Source: Candidatus Cyanaurora vandensis (GTDB lineage: Bacteria > Cyanobacteriota > Cyanobacteriia > Gloeobacterales > Anthocerotibacteraceae). Taken from it: DNA of 33,259 nucleotides. The position numbers and the translations under genes are program-made. A model generated the notes under the pieces. That model made no database searches, was not told where the DNA came from, and saw only the letters and a program-made list of their open reading frames with translations. The DNA lies in NCBI RefSeq assembly GCF_013285555.1, contig NZ_JAAXLT010000178.1, forward strand, positions 1-33,259, in the 5' to 3' direction. Positions 1 through 8,448 of this stretch are shown in pieces. Numbering within the stretch: the first letter of the stretch is position 1; each line of letters begins with the position of its first letter.

Positions 1-48
1 CGCGAAAAACTTACTGCGCCAGTGCTGGCATTGATGCAAGTCATTTAA
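1..48 (+). other. Possible C-terminal tail of a gene truncated by the window edge
   Basis: Reading frame 1 is open from the first base for 15 codons and ends at a TAA at 46-48. The peptide (REKLTAPVLALMQVI) looks coding-like but is too short to assign to a family. It could equally be chance. About 90 bases without recognisable content follow before the istB remnant. Confidence 0.2.
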
Positions 49-142
49 AGTAGTTAAGTCCATCTTTGAGATAGGTGTCACGGTAGGTAAGTTCAATTTC
101 CCAAAGCTAGATTGGTATAAAAAGCTTTTCTGTCTCTCTTAG

Positions 143-418
143 GCTTGCTATAGCTTGCTGGTAGTAGACGATATTGGCTACATCAAGCGTACGGAAGCGG
201 AGACCAGCGTCCTGTTTGAGCTGATAGCCCACCGTTACGAGCGGTTGAGCTTGTTGATTACCTCCAATCATCCCTTTAGTGACTGGGACCAAATCTTTGC
301 CGACACCACGATGACCGTTGCCGCAATAGACCGGTTGGTTCATCATGCACACATTCTGGAAATTCAGGCCGAGAGCTACCGGCGTAAAAGTGCCCAACAG
401 CAAGGTAACCTTCCTTAG
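143..418 (+). pseudogene. istB: istB fragment (IS21 transposition helper ATPase), 5'-truncated
   Basis: IstB is the AAA+ helper ATPase that loads the IS21 transposase on DNA. The remaining 90 or so residues start at the Walker B strand (LLVVDDIGY) and continue through the sensor region (LLITSNHPFSDWDQIF) to the usual IstB C-terminus (AAIDRLVHHAHILEI). Intact IstB is about 245 residues, so the N-terminal domain and Walker A are missing. The frame is closed upstream by a TAG at 140-142, and a TTG at 155 is only an accidental start. No istA is present. The fragment is a relic with no expected activity. Confidence 0.85.
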
Positions 419-436
419 ATTGAGAGGCAGGGAAGG

Positions 437-457
437 TAATTGACGCCGCGTCAATTA
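437..457. repeat. Perfect palindrome, 10-bp arms around one base
   Basis: TAATTGACGC and GCGTCAATTA flank a single C. It lies between the istB stop and the putative IS21 terminus. A related inverted repeat, GACAA-n5-TTGTC, follows at 471-485. Multiple terminal repeats that serve as transposase sites are typical of IS21 ends. The palindrome could also act as a transcription terminator for istB, but it has no T-tract. Confidence 0.65.
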
Positions 458-547
458 GACCAAGACACCGGACAAGCTAATTGTCGCTTGGTGGTCATCC
501 TAGTTGACATTTAACAGCTCTACCGCCAACAGCAATATTGGCTTCCG

Positions 548-817
548 TCAAAACGCCTGAATCCACTCCAACAAGCTGTACTCAGTCCAGATACCGCCCT
601 GCCAGTAGGGGTCCTCTTCCACCAAGCGGCGGGCACTGGCTTCATCGGGAGCTTCGTAGACCCCGAAAACCTTAGTCAAGTCCTTAGTGGGGCCAATCGT
701 AATTACCTTGCCTTCATCCTTGAGGCGACTCAGACGGGCGAGATGTGGCTCCCGGTAAGGGATGCGCCGCTCTAGGACGTTCTCGCAGTAGGAACCCCAA
801 AGGACGTAGCGGCTCAT
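548..817 (-). CDS. YciI-like protein
   Basis: An 89-residue protein of the YciI (YCII-related, dimeric alpha-beta barrel) family. It begins SRYVLWGSYCENVLERR and has the conserved features of a basic residue and His in the first third (REPHLARLSRL), a middle GPTKDLTKVFG segment, and an E-D-P-Y pattern (VEEDPYWQGGIW) near the C-terminus. The biochemical role of most family members is unknown. Its ATG overlaps the TGA of the upstream cheA in a 4-bp ATGA junction, so translation is probably coupled and the gene is the last cistron of the chemosensory operon. No signal peptide or membrane segment is visible. A role in signalling is only suggested by position. Confidence 0.8.
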   Translation of the reverse strand: MSRYVLWGSYCENVLERRIPYREPHLARLSRLKDEGKVITIGPTKDLTKVFGVYEAPDEASARRLVEEDPYWQGGIWTEYSLLEWIQAF

Positions 818-3800
818 ACCTTGACCGCTAGACGGCTGTTGCGGAGCAGTTGTTCGGCCCCCCGGAGGAGGTCATCTTCGAGGTAAGGCTTGGTGAAGTA
901 GCCTTTGGCCCCGAGTTGATAGGCGGTCTGACGGTGTTTCTCGGCACTGCGCGAGGTGAGCATGGCGACGGGGAGGTTCTGGAGCCGTCCGTCTTTTTGG
1001 AGTTGGGATAGAAACTCAAACCCGTCCATGCGCGGCATCTCCACATCACAAAACACCAAGTCACAGGCGAAACCACTCTTGAGCTTATCGAGGGCCTCTT
1101 GACCGTCGCGGGCCTGTTCCACCCGGTATCCAGCTTTGATAAAGGTCATGGAGAGCAGTTCGCGCACCGTGATGGAGTCGTCCACAATCAGTACCGCTGT
1201 CTGGCCCGTGGGGTTCACGTCAGGAACCGCGAGCTTGATTTGGGCGCGTTGGGCCGGGAGTTGACCAACAGTCATGGTAATCAGCTCCCCCACATCGGCA
1301 ATGGGCAGGACTTGACCATTCCCGAGAATCGTGACCCCGGCGATACCCTGGGGTTTGGGGATGGCCCCTTTGAGCTGCTTGATGACGACTTCCTGCTCCT
1401 CAATAAAAGCATCTACTCCGAGGGCGACGTAATTATCGCCACTGTGCAAGATTACGGTCGCCACTTCTTTGCTGGGGTCGCTCAGATCACGGCTAGCAGT
1501 CCGACCGTAGACCAAAACATCATTGAGGTCCAAAAAGGGCAAAGTCCGTTCACGCCATTGTATGGTGCGGTTGTTGCCCGAGGGCTGAATACTGTCAACT
1601 GGGACCTCCACTAAGTCCTCAATCCCATCGAGGGGGAAGGCGATGGGGGTGCGTCCATTGCGGCAGATAATCGCCCGTGAAATGCTCAAGGTCAAAGGTA
1701 GACGGATCGTGAAAGTCGTCCCCACACCCGGTTTAGAGTCGAGTTGGATGGTGCCCCGTAGACGGTTGATGTGATTTTGCACTACATCCAGGCCCACCCC
1801 CCGGCCCGCAACTTCGGTAATACGTTCTGCTGTACTGAAGCCCGGCAAAAAGACTAGGGGATAAACTTCGTTATCACTGAGGTCCTGGGCTTCCTGGGCA
1901 CTCAGGAGGCCCTTAGCGACGGCTTTTTCACGGATTTTGGCAGCTTTGAGGCCCTCGCCGTCGTCACTAATGGAAATGATCGTCTGGTTGCCTTGGTGAG
2001 AGGCTTTGATCTCGACGCGGCCCTTGGTCTGTTTGCCCGCCTGGATTCGCTGCTGGGGTTCTTCAATCCCGTGCATCAGCGCGTTGGTGGTCAAGTGAGT
2101 CAAGGGATCATAGAGTTCTTCGAGAATAGCTTTGTCAACTAGCGTGTCCCGGCCTTGGATCTCTAGGTCAACTTGCTTGCCCAAGCTCACGGAGAGGTCC
2201 CGGACGGCGCGGGGCAGGCGGTCCACAATCTCACTGAGGGGCAACATCCGCATCTGGTTGAGGCCCTCCTGCAACTGGGAGGACAACTGCCGGAACTGCC
2301 GGGTCGCTTCCTCCGCTTGGTCGGTGACAAACTCAATGTCCGAGCCGACTTCTTTAATGCGGACAATCAACTCCATCACTTCTTGGGAGATCGAGTGCAA
2401 GGGGGTGTACTGGTCCATCTCCAAGGCATCGAACCCGGCGCGACCGCCACTGCTTGCCATCGTCCCGCCCACTCGGTAGCCGCGCACGCCCTGGATGGAT
2501 TTGTCGTAGAATTCTTCGAGTTCCTGGCTAATCCGGTTGAGTTGGCCTACCCGTTGTTGCAGGGTCTCCAGGAGTAGCCGTAAACGGTTCTGCTGGCTCT
2601 CTAGAGAGTTGCGGTTGATGATGAGTTCCCCGACGAGGTTGCTCAATCCATCCAGGTGACGGACCTCGACGCGCATCATGCGCCGGACGGTACCCGTGGC
2701 TTTAGTGCGGGGGATGGTGGTTTTAGGCTTGACGGGCGTTTCGTCGTTCCAACCGCGCCCGAACAGGTTTGCCAGGATATCGGTCTCGGGGGACAGTGTG
2801 GCGGCTGTGGGCACGAGGTCAGCCAAGGCAGGGACAACCAGGGGTAAGGTCCGGGCGGGGTCAGCGAGGCTACGGAGCGACTCAGAGACCTGAATGGCCC
2901 AGTGCTTGCCTTCCGTCAACAAGTCGTAGGCGGTGGTTAGCTCACGACTAGCTTGAGGGCTGAGGGTAGACCAACTATCGTCCCCGTGATAGATCAGAGC
3001 CATCGCCAGGGTTTGGTTGAGGTCTACCCAATTTCTGAGGCCGTGGATCTCCCCGAGTTCACAAAACTCGCGGGTCAGGGTGAGGAGGGGTTCACGGACT
3101 TCATCGAAACTGGCCTGATTCAAATACTCCTGCACCTGTTGGAGACTGGGACCGAGGAGACGGAGGACGAGTTCGCGGACTTCCTCGGTTAAGAGCGGTG
3201 GTTCAGATTGAGCAGGAGCGGGAACCAAGTCGGCGAGGGCGGGAACGGTGGCGGGTTCGGTCGTCTGGGCGGGTGCCATGGCCTGAGTTAATTGGGCTAG
3301 GGCCGGACCCGCTTGGACCAGGAGTTCCTGCTCTTTTTCTATCGTTAAGCTCGCCGCCGCCAATTGAATAACCATTGCCTCTAGGTGGGCACAGGCTGTA
3401 ATGAAAAGCTGTTGGGTCGCCAAGGCAACTATTTGGTCCGCTTCATTGAGCGTTCTGAGGTGCTGTTCCAGTTGGTAGGCGACTTGACGGATACCCTCCA
3501 GCCCCAGCATTGCCGCCCCGCCCTTGACCGAGTGGGCAGCGCGATAGAGTCCTGGTAGGAATTCCGGGTCATCACTGAACAGATGGAGTCGGGGCAGCCC
3601 CTCACCGAGGGTAGTCAGATGTTCGCGGGTCTCCTCAATGAAGTAACCGACAATCCGTTGCTGGTCGGGGGTAAACCGCGACAGCGAGCGGGCGGGGAGC
3701 AGTTCCACCAGGGCCGATGGAGCTTCGTAGTCCTGGGCCAAGTAACGGTTCAACTGCTCTAAGATGGGCTGGAACCGCGTCTGGGCTTCTCGGTCCTGCT

Positions 3801-4563
3801 CGGGTGTGATCCGGCCTTGGGTCTCTAGATAGCCCACCAAGTCGCGCAGACTGTCGAGGGCTTGGAGTAGGAGCCCTTCCAGGGTTTCGTCCACCCCCAA
3901 AGCCCGCTCCTCGACGATGCGGAAACAATCTTCAAGTTCGTGGGCCACCCGGCGCACAGCGGGTAGCCCTAGCATCGCCGCCCCGCCCTTAATCGAGTGC
4001 GCTGCCCGGAAAAGCTCTTGCAGTAACTCCAAACTATCCTGTTGCCGCCACGCCATCAAACCTTGTTCTAAAGTCTTGAGGTGGTCATTGGACTCTTCAA
4101 TAAAGTAGGACAAAATCCGGGCTTGGTTGGCTTCTTGACGGCTCGGCTCCGCCTGGGTCGCCAATTGTACCGCCAACTGCTGCATCAGAGGTTGGGCCTG
4201 GGTCTCAGCTTCAGCTTCTTGGACGGCGTTCAAGCTACCCTGGGTCTGGAGGGTGTTGACCAATCCCTGCAAAATATCTACTACTTTAAGTAGGCGACTC
4301 TCTAGCTCCTGTTCGACCGGACGGTTGGTCTCCTGGATCACCCGGAAGTGGTCCTCAAGTTCGTGGGCAATATGGCGCAGGGAAGTGATCCCCAACAGAG
4401 CCGCCCCGCCTTTGATCGAGTGGGCCGCCCGGAAAAGCTCCGGCAGGATCTCCGTCGGGTCATCGGTTCCCAGAGCTAAGAGACCCCGTTCCAGGGTCGC
4501 GAGGTGGTCTTGGCTCTCCTCAATGAAGTAGCCGAGGACGCGCTGTTGGACTTCTGGATTCAT
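814..4563 (-). CDS. CheA/PilL-type hybrid histidine kinase with three Hpt domains (HmpE-like)
   Basis: Central kinase of the operon, 1249 residues. Three N-terminal Hpt (P1) repeats each keep the phosphoacceptor His in an HS[IV]KGGAA[ML]LG motif, at about residues 48, 189 and 344. A fourth, His-less helical segment may lie near 535-600. The dimerisation/P3 region follows (HLDGLSNLVGELI), then the HATPase domain with N box (TTNALMHGIEEP) and G boxes (SDDGEGL, GRGVGLDVV), a CheW-like domain, and a C-terminal receiver from about 1122 with VDDS, FCDVEMPRMDG and FTKPY. The frame is open upstream to 4788, but an AAGGAG seven bases before the ATG at 4563 fixes that start, 19 bases after the MCP stop. 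Family knowledge places it in type IV pilus/phototaxis control (PilL, HmpE). Confidence 0.93.
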   Translation of the reverse strand: MNPEVQQRVLGYFIEESQDHLATLERGLLALGTDDPTEILPELFRAAHSIKGGAALLGITSLRHIAHELEDHFRVIQETNRPVEQELESRLLKVVDILQGLVNTLQTQGSLNAVQEAEAETQAQPLMQQLAVQLATQAEPSRQEANQARILSYFIEESNDHLKTLEQGLMAWRQQDSLELLQELFRAAHSIKGGAAMLGLPAVRRVAHELEDCFRIVEERALGVDETLEGLLLQALDSLRDLVGYLETQGRITPEQDREAQTRFQPILEQLNRYLAQDYEAPSALVELLPARSLSRFTPDQQRIVGYFIEETREHLTTLGEGLPRLHLFSDDPEFLPGLYRAAHSVKGGAAMLGLEGIRQVAYQLEQHLRTLNEADQIVALATQQLFITACAHLEAMVIQLAAASLTIEKEQELLVQAGPALAQLTQAMAPAQTTEPATVPALADLVPAPAQSEPPLLTEEVRELVLRLLGPSLQQVQEYLNQASFDEVREPLLTLTREFCELGEIHGLRNWVDLNQTLAMALIYHGDDSWSTLSPQASRELTTAYDLLTEGKHWAIQVSESLRSLADPARTLPLVVPALADLVPTAATLSPETDILANLFGRGWNDETPVKPKTTIPRTKATGTVRRMMRVEVRHLDGLSNLVGELIINRNSLESQQNRLRLLLETLQQRVGQLNRISQELEEFYDKSIQGVRGYRVGGTMASSGGRAGFDALEMDQYTPLHSISQEVMELIVRIKEVGSDIEFVTDQAEEATRQFRQLSSQLQEGLNQMRMLPLSEIVDRLPRAVRDLSVSLGKQVDLEIQGRDTLVDKAILEELYDPLTHLTTNALMHGIEEPQQRIQAGKQTKGRVEIKASHQGNQTIISISDDGEGLKAAKIREKAVAKGLLSAQEAQDLSDNEVYPLVFLPGFSTAERITEVAGRGVGLDVVQNHINRLRGTIQLDSKPGVGTTFTIRLPLTLSISRAIICRNGRTPIAFPLDGIEDLVEVPVDSIQPSGNNRTIQWRERTLPFLDLNDVLVYGRTASRDLSDPSKEVATVILHSGDNYVALGVDAFIEEQEVVIKQLKGAIPKPQGIAGVTILGNGQVLPIADVGELITMTVGQLPAQRAQIKLAVPDVNPTGQTAVLIVDDSITVRELLSMTFIKAGYRVEQARDGQEALDKLKSGFACDLVFCDVEMPRMDGFEFLSQLQKDGRLQNLPVAMLTSRSAEKHRQTAYQLGAKGYFTKPYLEDDLLRGAEQLLRNSRLAVKV

Positions 4564-4582
4564 GGTGCTCCTTGGGGGGTAG

Positions 4583-6295
4583 TTAGATCGTGACTTGGAA
4601 ACGGTCCGTAGCTTCCTGGAGGTCCGTTGCAACCGCCACCAACGCTTGCAGGGAATCGGAGACCTGCCGGGACTCTTTGGAGGTGCGCTGGGCCGTCCCT
4701 TCCACCGTCCGCATGACTTGAGAAACGCTGGTGGCGGTTTCTTCCTGTTGCACGGTGGAGTCGGCAATCTCGGAAACCAACCCATCAATCTGACGGGAGA
4801 CCAGGATGATGTCTTCCAGGGATTGTTTGGCCTGTTCTGCCAAGGCCGTCCCTTGGACGACCTGCTGGGTCCCTTCTTCCATCGCCGCCATGACCGAGCT
4901 GGTCTCCGATTGGATATTCAGCACGATCTGTTCAATCTCGCGGGTGGCTTTGGCAGCGCGGTCCGCTAGCTGTCGTACTTCGTCAGCCACGATGGCGAAA
5001 CCCCGGCCCGCTTCCCCGGCGCGGACGGCCTCAATACTGGAGTTGAGGGCGAGTAGGTTGGTCCGGGAGGACAACTGGTTAATCAAGGCGACAATCTTGG
5101 AGATTTCCTGGGTGGACTCGGCGAGGCGTTTTACTTTTTTCCCGGTTTCCGATACCGTCTCGCGGATACTCAAGATCCCTGCCAAGGTCCGGTCCACCGC
5201 GTCGCCGCCCTGGGTAGCCGTGATTGAGGCTTGACGGGCGACACTCTCGGCTTTCCGGGCGTTCGCGGCAACTTGGAGAATTGAGGCAGTCATGCGCTGG
5301 ACGGCCTCCCCACTATCGGAGACCTCCTGGGCTTGGCGCAGCGCGTCCTCCGAGAGGGAGCGGGCAAAGGATTCATTGCTCACGGCAGCAGAGTTGACCT
5401 TGGTGGCGGAGTCTTTGACCTTCTGGACTAACTGGCGCAGGTTCTGGATGGTGAGGTTGAAGGAGTCGGCGACCGCCCCCATGATGTCGGCGGTCACTTC
5501 GGCCTGGACGGTCAGGTCCCCCCGTGCCGCGCCCTCTACTTCGTCCAAAAGCTTAATTACCTGACGTTGGAGGTCTTCTTTTTCCTGGCGTTGCTTGAGG
5601 GTCTCAAGTTCACGAGCTCCCAGGAAGACTTTAATTTGTTCGACTAACTCTTGGACCGGCGCACTGGTCTGGGGCGCGAACACTAAGGCGAGGACCCCGG
5701 CTGCCACCGCCGCCCCGCCCTGCAAACCCAGATAAAGGGTCAGGTTATCCCCCCCCAGGAAATGTCCCGCCAATCCCCCCACCGCCGTAATCCCGACTAG
5801 GGGCAAGGCCAAGACTGGGAACTTGGCACGGACCTGCTGGACCGTCTGGTTGACCTCCTCGACGTTGAGAGTGGTGGGGCCTTCCCCGACCATCTCGCTG
5901 CTAGGACTGCTCATCGTGAAATCGTTGGACAGATTGACCATCCCTGGGGCCGCCATCGTGAACATCGCCGGGGTCTCGGGCAGCATGAGGTCATCAAAGG
6001 GGTCCGGCAGGACCGGAGCTTTAACCTCGTCGTAGGTCTCTAGGTCTAAGCGTTGGAGAGCTTTTTGGGCGGTCTGGAGGACTTCGGGATCGCTGGTCAG
6101 CCCCAACACCTGCTGATACTGAGTGCGGGCTTCTTGGGCCTGACCAATCTGTTGTTGGGCGGAGGCAAGCCACAGGCGCAAGTTGGGGTCCTCGGGGCGG
6201 CCCTGCACCAGCTTACTAAAGAGTCGGGCCGCCTCCTCGTACTGCTCCTGGGCAAAGGCCTCGACGGCTCTTTGATAATCGGTTGCGGAAACCAT
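4583..6295 (-). CDS. Methyl-accepting chemotaxis protein with N-terminal TPR-like region (PilJ/HmpD-like)
   Basis: A 570-residue transducer. Residues 1-85 form helical TPR-like repeats ([20 protein letters not shown]). An acidic/polar linker follows, then two hydrophobic segments at about 159-180 and 187-207 separated by only a few residues (GGDN). HAMP-like coiled coil leads to a methyl-accepting domain with the signalling tip near 410 ([18 protein letters not shown], then [15 protein letters not shown]). There is no periplasmic sensing domain, unlike proteobacterial PilJ, so input must come through the cytosol, the membrane or partner proteins. The start has an AGAGG ribosome site. It is the fourth gene of the operon, 20 bases after cheW and 19 before cheA. 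Confidence 0.92.
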   Translation of the reverse strand: MVSATDYQRAVEAFAQEQYEEAARLFSKLVQGRPEDPNLRLWLASAQQQIGQAQEARTQYQQVLGLTSDPEVLQTAQKALQRLDLETYDEVKAPVLPDPFDDLMLPETPAMFTMAAPGMVNLSNDFTMSSPSSEMVGEGPTTLNVEEVNQTVQQVRAKFPVLALPLVGITAVGGLAGHFLGGDNLTLYLGLQGGAAVAAGVLALVFAPQTSAPVQELVEQIKVFLGARELETLKQRQEKEDLQRQVIKLLDEVEGAARGDLTVQAEVTADIMGAVADSFNLTIQNLRQLVQKVKDSATKVNSAAVSNESFARSLSEDALRQAQEVSDSGEAVQRMTASILQVAANARKAESVARQASITATQGGDAVDRTLAGILSIRETVSETGKKVKRLAESTQEISKIVALINQLSSRTNLLALNSSIEAVRAGEAGRGFAIVADEVRQLADRAAKATREIEQIVLNIQSETSSVMAAMEEGTQQVVQGTALAEQAKQSLEDIILVSRQIDGLVSEIADSTVQQEETATSVSQVMRTVEGTAQRTSKESRQVSDSLQALVAVATDLQEATDRFQVTI

Positions 6296-6315
6296 GGCTT
6301 ACCTCTTATAAACGG

Positions 6316-6804
6316 TTACTCAGTCCAGGGGCGGGTTTGGACCAGGGCCTCGGGGTCCAATAATAAAACTTGGTTTTCATCACCGGGCGTGATGAAGCTC
6401 CCCCGTACAAAACTTTGCAGTCGTTCTTGGGAAGGGGGTGATTTTTGGATTTGTTGACTGTCAAGCCAAGCCATCCCCCGGATGCGCTCCACCACCAGAC
6501 CCACTGCTGCATCTTCGTCTTGGACCACAATCACCGCGTACTGACCTGTCGTTGTGGTGATTAAACTGTTACGAAACAACAAGCTCAAGTCCACTAACCA
6601 GAGAATCTCGCCGCGCAGGTTGCAGGTACCGAGGAGGAGCGGGTTGACATTGGGCATCGGGGTGACATTCTCGTGGGCCAGCTCCACCACCTCTAGGACC
6701 CCAATCGCGGGGAAGGCCAACTGTTGAGCCGTCCCTAGGTCAAATTTTAAATAAAGGTCTCCCTGGGGGGTCTGGAGGGCGTTGTCGGTGGTCTGGAGGT
6801 CCAT
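6316..6804 (-). CDS. CheW-like adaptor (PilI/HmpC-like)
   Basis: A 162-residue single CheW domain that links the methyl-accepting protein to the CheA kinase in the signalling array. The fold's markers are visible: LYLKFDLGTAQQLAFP at the start of the barrel, VTPMPNVNPLLLGTCNLRGEILWLVDL in the middle, and a YAVIVV...VGLVVERIRGM segment. It has no membrane segment. An AGGA lies seven bases before the ATG. It sits between pilH (9-base gap) and the MCP (20-base gap), the order seen in cyanobacterial Pil/Hmp operons. Confidence 0.93.
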   Translation of the reverse strand: MDLQTTDNALQTPQGDLYLKFDLGTAQQLAFPAIGVLEVVELAHENVTPMPNVNPLLLGTCNLRGEILWLVDLSLLFRNSLITTTTGQYAVIVVQDEDAAVGLVVERIRGMAWLDSQQIQKSPPSQERLQSFVRGSFITPGDENQVLLLDPEALVQTRPWTE

Positions 6805-6813
6805 CGTTGCTTC

Positions 6814-7179
6814 CTATAGTTTTAAGAATTGACGGACCATCCCGATGAACTCCTGCGGCACAAAGGGCTTAGAGATGTAGGCATCAGCCCCCTGCTTAAT
6901 GCCCCAGTAGCGGTCAAATTCTTCGGCCTTGGAGGTACACATAATCACTGGGACTTTTTGGGTCTGGGGGTTCGATTTGATGCGGCGGCACACCTCATAA
7001 CCATTCATCCGGGGCATGATGATGTCTAGCACCACGAGGTCAGGGCTGAGCCGCTGGATCTGGTCCAACGCCTCCACCCCATCCTGGGCCGCCATCACCT
7101 CAATCCCACTCTCACGCAGCAGCGAGGCGATCATCTCGCGCTGGCTCAGATTATCTTCAACGACGAGAACTTTGCTCAC
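6814..7179 (-). CDS. CheY-like response regulator (PilH/HmpB-like)
   Basis: A 121-residue stand-alone receiver domain. The acidic pocket (VVEDN), phosphoacceptor Asp (VVLDIIMPRMNG), conserved Ser/Thr (MCTSKAEEFD) and Lys (ISKPF) are all present. There is no output domain, so it should act as a diffusible or phosphate-sink regulator for the adjacent CheA. It starts with GTG, overlapping the TAG of the upstream patA-like gene by one base (TAGTG), with GAGG eight bases before. This implies translational coupling. Confidence 0.93.
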   Translation of the reverse strand: MSKVLVVEDNLSQREMIASLLRESGIEVMAAQDGVEALDQIQRLSPDLVVLDIIMPRMNGYEVCRRIKSNPQTQKVPVIMCTSKAEEFDRYWGIKQGADAYISKPFVPQEFIGMVRQFLKL

Positions 7180-8303
7180 TAGCTGACCTCATGGAGGGAC
7201 GGGAGGGGATCGGGACCGAAATATTTCTCGACAATGCCAAGGAGTTCCTGTTCGCCGAAGGGTTTCGTCAGGTACTCCGTCGCCCCCGCAATCCGGGCGC
7301 GTACTCGGTCAATGTACCCATCTTTGCCCGTGAGCATAACGATGGGGGTGGTCCCGAAGGCCGTAGATTTGCGGATCATGGCGCACAACTCATAGCCATC
7401 CAGGCGGGGCATGGCAATATCGAGCAGAATTAGGTCGGGTTTACTCTTAAATAGATCGCTCAGGGCCTCGGTGGGATTGCCGATGGTCTGGACTTCGTAG
7501 CCCCGGCCCTGCAAAAATAATTCCACACTCTTTTGAATCGAGATACTGTCATCAATACAAACCACTTTACGAGTCCGGGCGGTGTTGGCGCGGACCCGGC
7601 GGGGAGCCACGACAGGCGGGGCTTTGAGGGTGATAATGCCCTCTTTGATGTAGGGCTCAAGGGCGCGGGCCAGCGTCAGGACATCGCGTCCCAACAACCG
7701 GGCCACCCGTTGTAGATGGTTCTCCCCGTTGACCCATTCCACCAATTTGGTGAAAGCGGCAGCGGGCAGTTGTTGTTGAAGCCGCTCTTTGGACTGGATA
7801 ACGGGCTTCTCTAGGGGTGAAGTGATCGCGGGAGCGAGTTTTTCCCACTCAGCGCGACGGGCAGTGACCAAGCGGACTAAGGGGGTAATCTCCAGTTCGG
7901 CCCACTGGGGAGCTAGGGGCGCGGTGGACTCCAGGTAAAAACTCCCCTGGGTAAACCCCAACAGATCAAACAACACCTCCTCAACGAGGACCCGGATGAC
8001 CTGGGTTGCCTGGACCGGGGTCAACTGCTGAGTCTCAATGAGTTGGGTCAAGAGGGCATATTCCGGCGCAGTTTCCACCACCGTCGGGACCGGACAAATC
8101 CCAATACCCAGCCGCCCCAGATTGTCGCTCAATCGGATTGCGCCCTCACGATCATCGGTGGCATAGAGCAGACGACCCTGGGCAAAAAATACGGACCACA
8201 GCCGACCCGCGCCCACATCCAGAAAAAGCTGACCGGTACGTTTTTGCAGTTCAGCCAACTGCAAAAGGCTCTTGATATCTGTCTCCTGGAGCTTACCTTG
8301 CAT
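7179..8303 (-). CDS. PatA/PilG-like regulator: DUF4388 domain plus receiver (HmpA-like)
   Basis: First gene of the chemosensory operon, 374 residues. The N-terminal 100 or so residues are a DUF4388/PatA-N domain (MQGKLQETDIKSLLQLAEL, TGQLFLDVGAGR). A helical middle region follows, then a C-terminal receiver from about residue 248 with CIDDSISI, LILLDIAMPRLDG, MLTGKDG and LTKPF. The frame is open nine codons further to a GTG, but GGGAGG six bases before the ATG at 8303 supports that start. Relatives are Synechocystis PilG-type regulators and Nostoc PatA/HmpA. Its likely role is to pass the CheA signal to pilus or cell-pole machinery. Confidence 0.92.
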   Translation of the reverse strand: MQGKLQETDIKSLLQLAELQKRTGQLFLDVGAGRLWSVFFAQGRLLYATDDREGAIRLSDNLGRLGIGICPVPTVVETAPEYALLTQLIETQQLTPVQATQVIRVLVEEVLFDLLGFTQGSFYLESTAPLAPQWAELEITPLVRLVTARRAEWEKLAPAITSPLEKPVIQSKERLQQQLPAAAFTKLVEWVNGENHLQRVARLLGRDVLTLARALEPYIKEGIITLKAPPVVAPRRVRANTARTRKVVCIDDSISIQKSVELFLQGRGYEVQTIGNPTEALSDLFKSKPDLILLDIAMPRLDGYELCAMIRKSTAFGTTPIVMLTGKDGYIDRVRARIAGATEYLTKPFGEQELLGIVEKYFGPDPLPSLHEVS

Positions 8304-8366
8304 CGAAACCCTCCCGATGACATCCACGCAGCACCGGTTCGTCCAGTGCCTCCTAGTCTATAGAGT

Positions 8367-8391
8367 ATTCCCCCTAGTCCCCCCCTTAGAT
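8367..8391. repeat. C-rich dispersed repeat copy (CCCCCTAG-CCCCCC type)
   Basis: TTCCCCCTAGTCCCCCCC resembles the element at 28037-28067 (CCCCCTAGCCCCCCT). Similar C-rich repeats recur between genes in many cyanobacterial genomes. This copy lacks the G-rich arm, so no hairpin can form. It lies in the leader region of the chemosensory operon. Confidence 0.45.
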
Positions 8392-8400
8392 AACAGCCCC

Positions 8401-8419
8401 TTCATGAAAACTTCATGAA
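8401..8419. promoter_or_regulatory. Two TTCATGAA sites with 11-bp period, candidate operator
   Basis: TTCATGAA occurs at 8401-8408 and again at 8412-8419, so the repeat period is 11 bp, about one helical turn. Each unit is itself a palindrome. Direct repeats at 11 bp are the usual layout for OmpR/PhoB-type winged-helix regulators. The site lies about 100 bases upstream of the first chemosensory gene, and is also just past the sqs stop. It is a candidate binding site for the operon promoter; the regulator is unknown. Confidence 0.4.
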
Positions 8420-8448
8420 GCTGTGGTGTTAAAAATCTCTTCAGGTTT

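Larger units (their letters stand above)
143..509 (+). mobile_element. IS21-family insertion sequence remnant
   Basis: The stretch holds the 3' third of an istB gene and then a repeat-rich non-coding segment ending in ...TAGTTGACA at about 509. The reverse complement of that end begins TGTCAACTAGG. IS21-family ends characteristically begin with TGT and end with CA, so 509 is a plausible terminus. The istA gene, the 5' part of istB and the other end are absent, so the element cannot move on its own. The exact boundaries are inferred; only the istB homology and the internal repeats are visible directly. Confidence 0.6.

Noticed and set aside
1099-1614. 171-codon plus-strand ORF
   Set aside because: It lies wholly antisense to the CheW and receiver part of the CheA gene, whose motifs are unmistakable, and its protein has no recognisable domain.
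4564-4788. 75-residue N-terminal extension of CheA
   Set aside because: It runs inside the MCP gene in another frame; the AAGGAG before the ATG at 4563 and the Hpt domain starting there fix the start.
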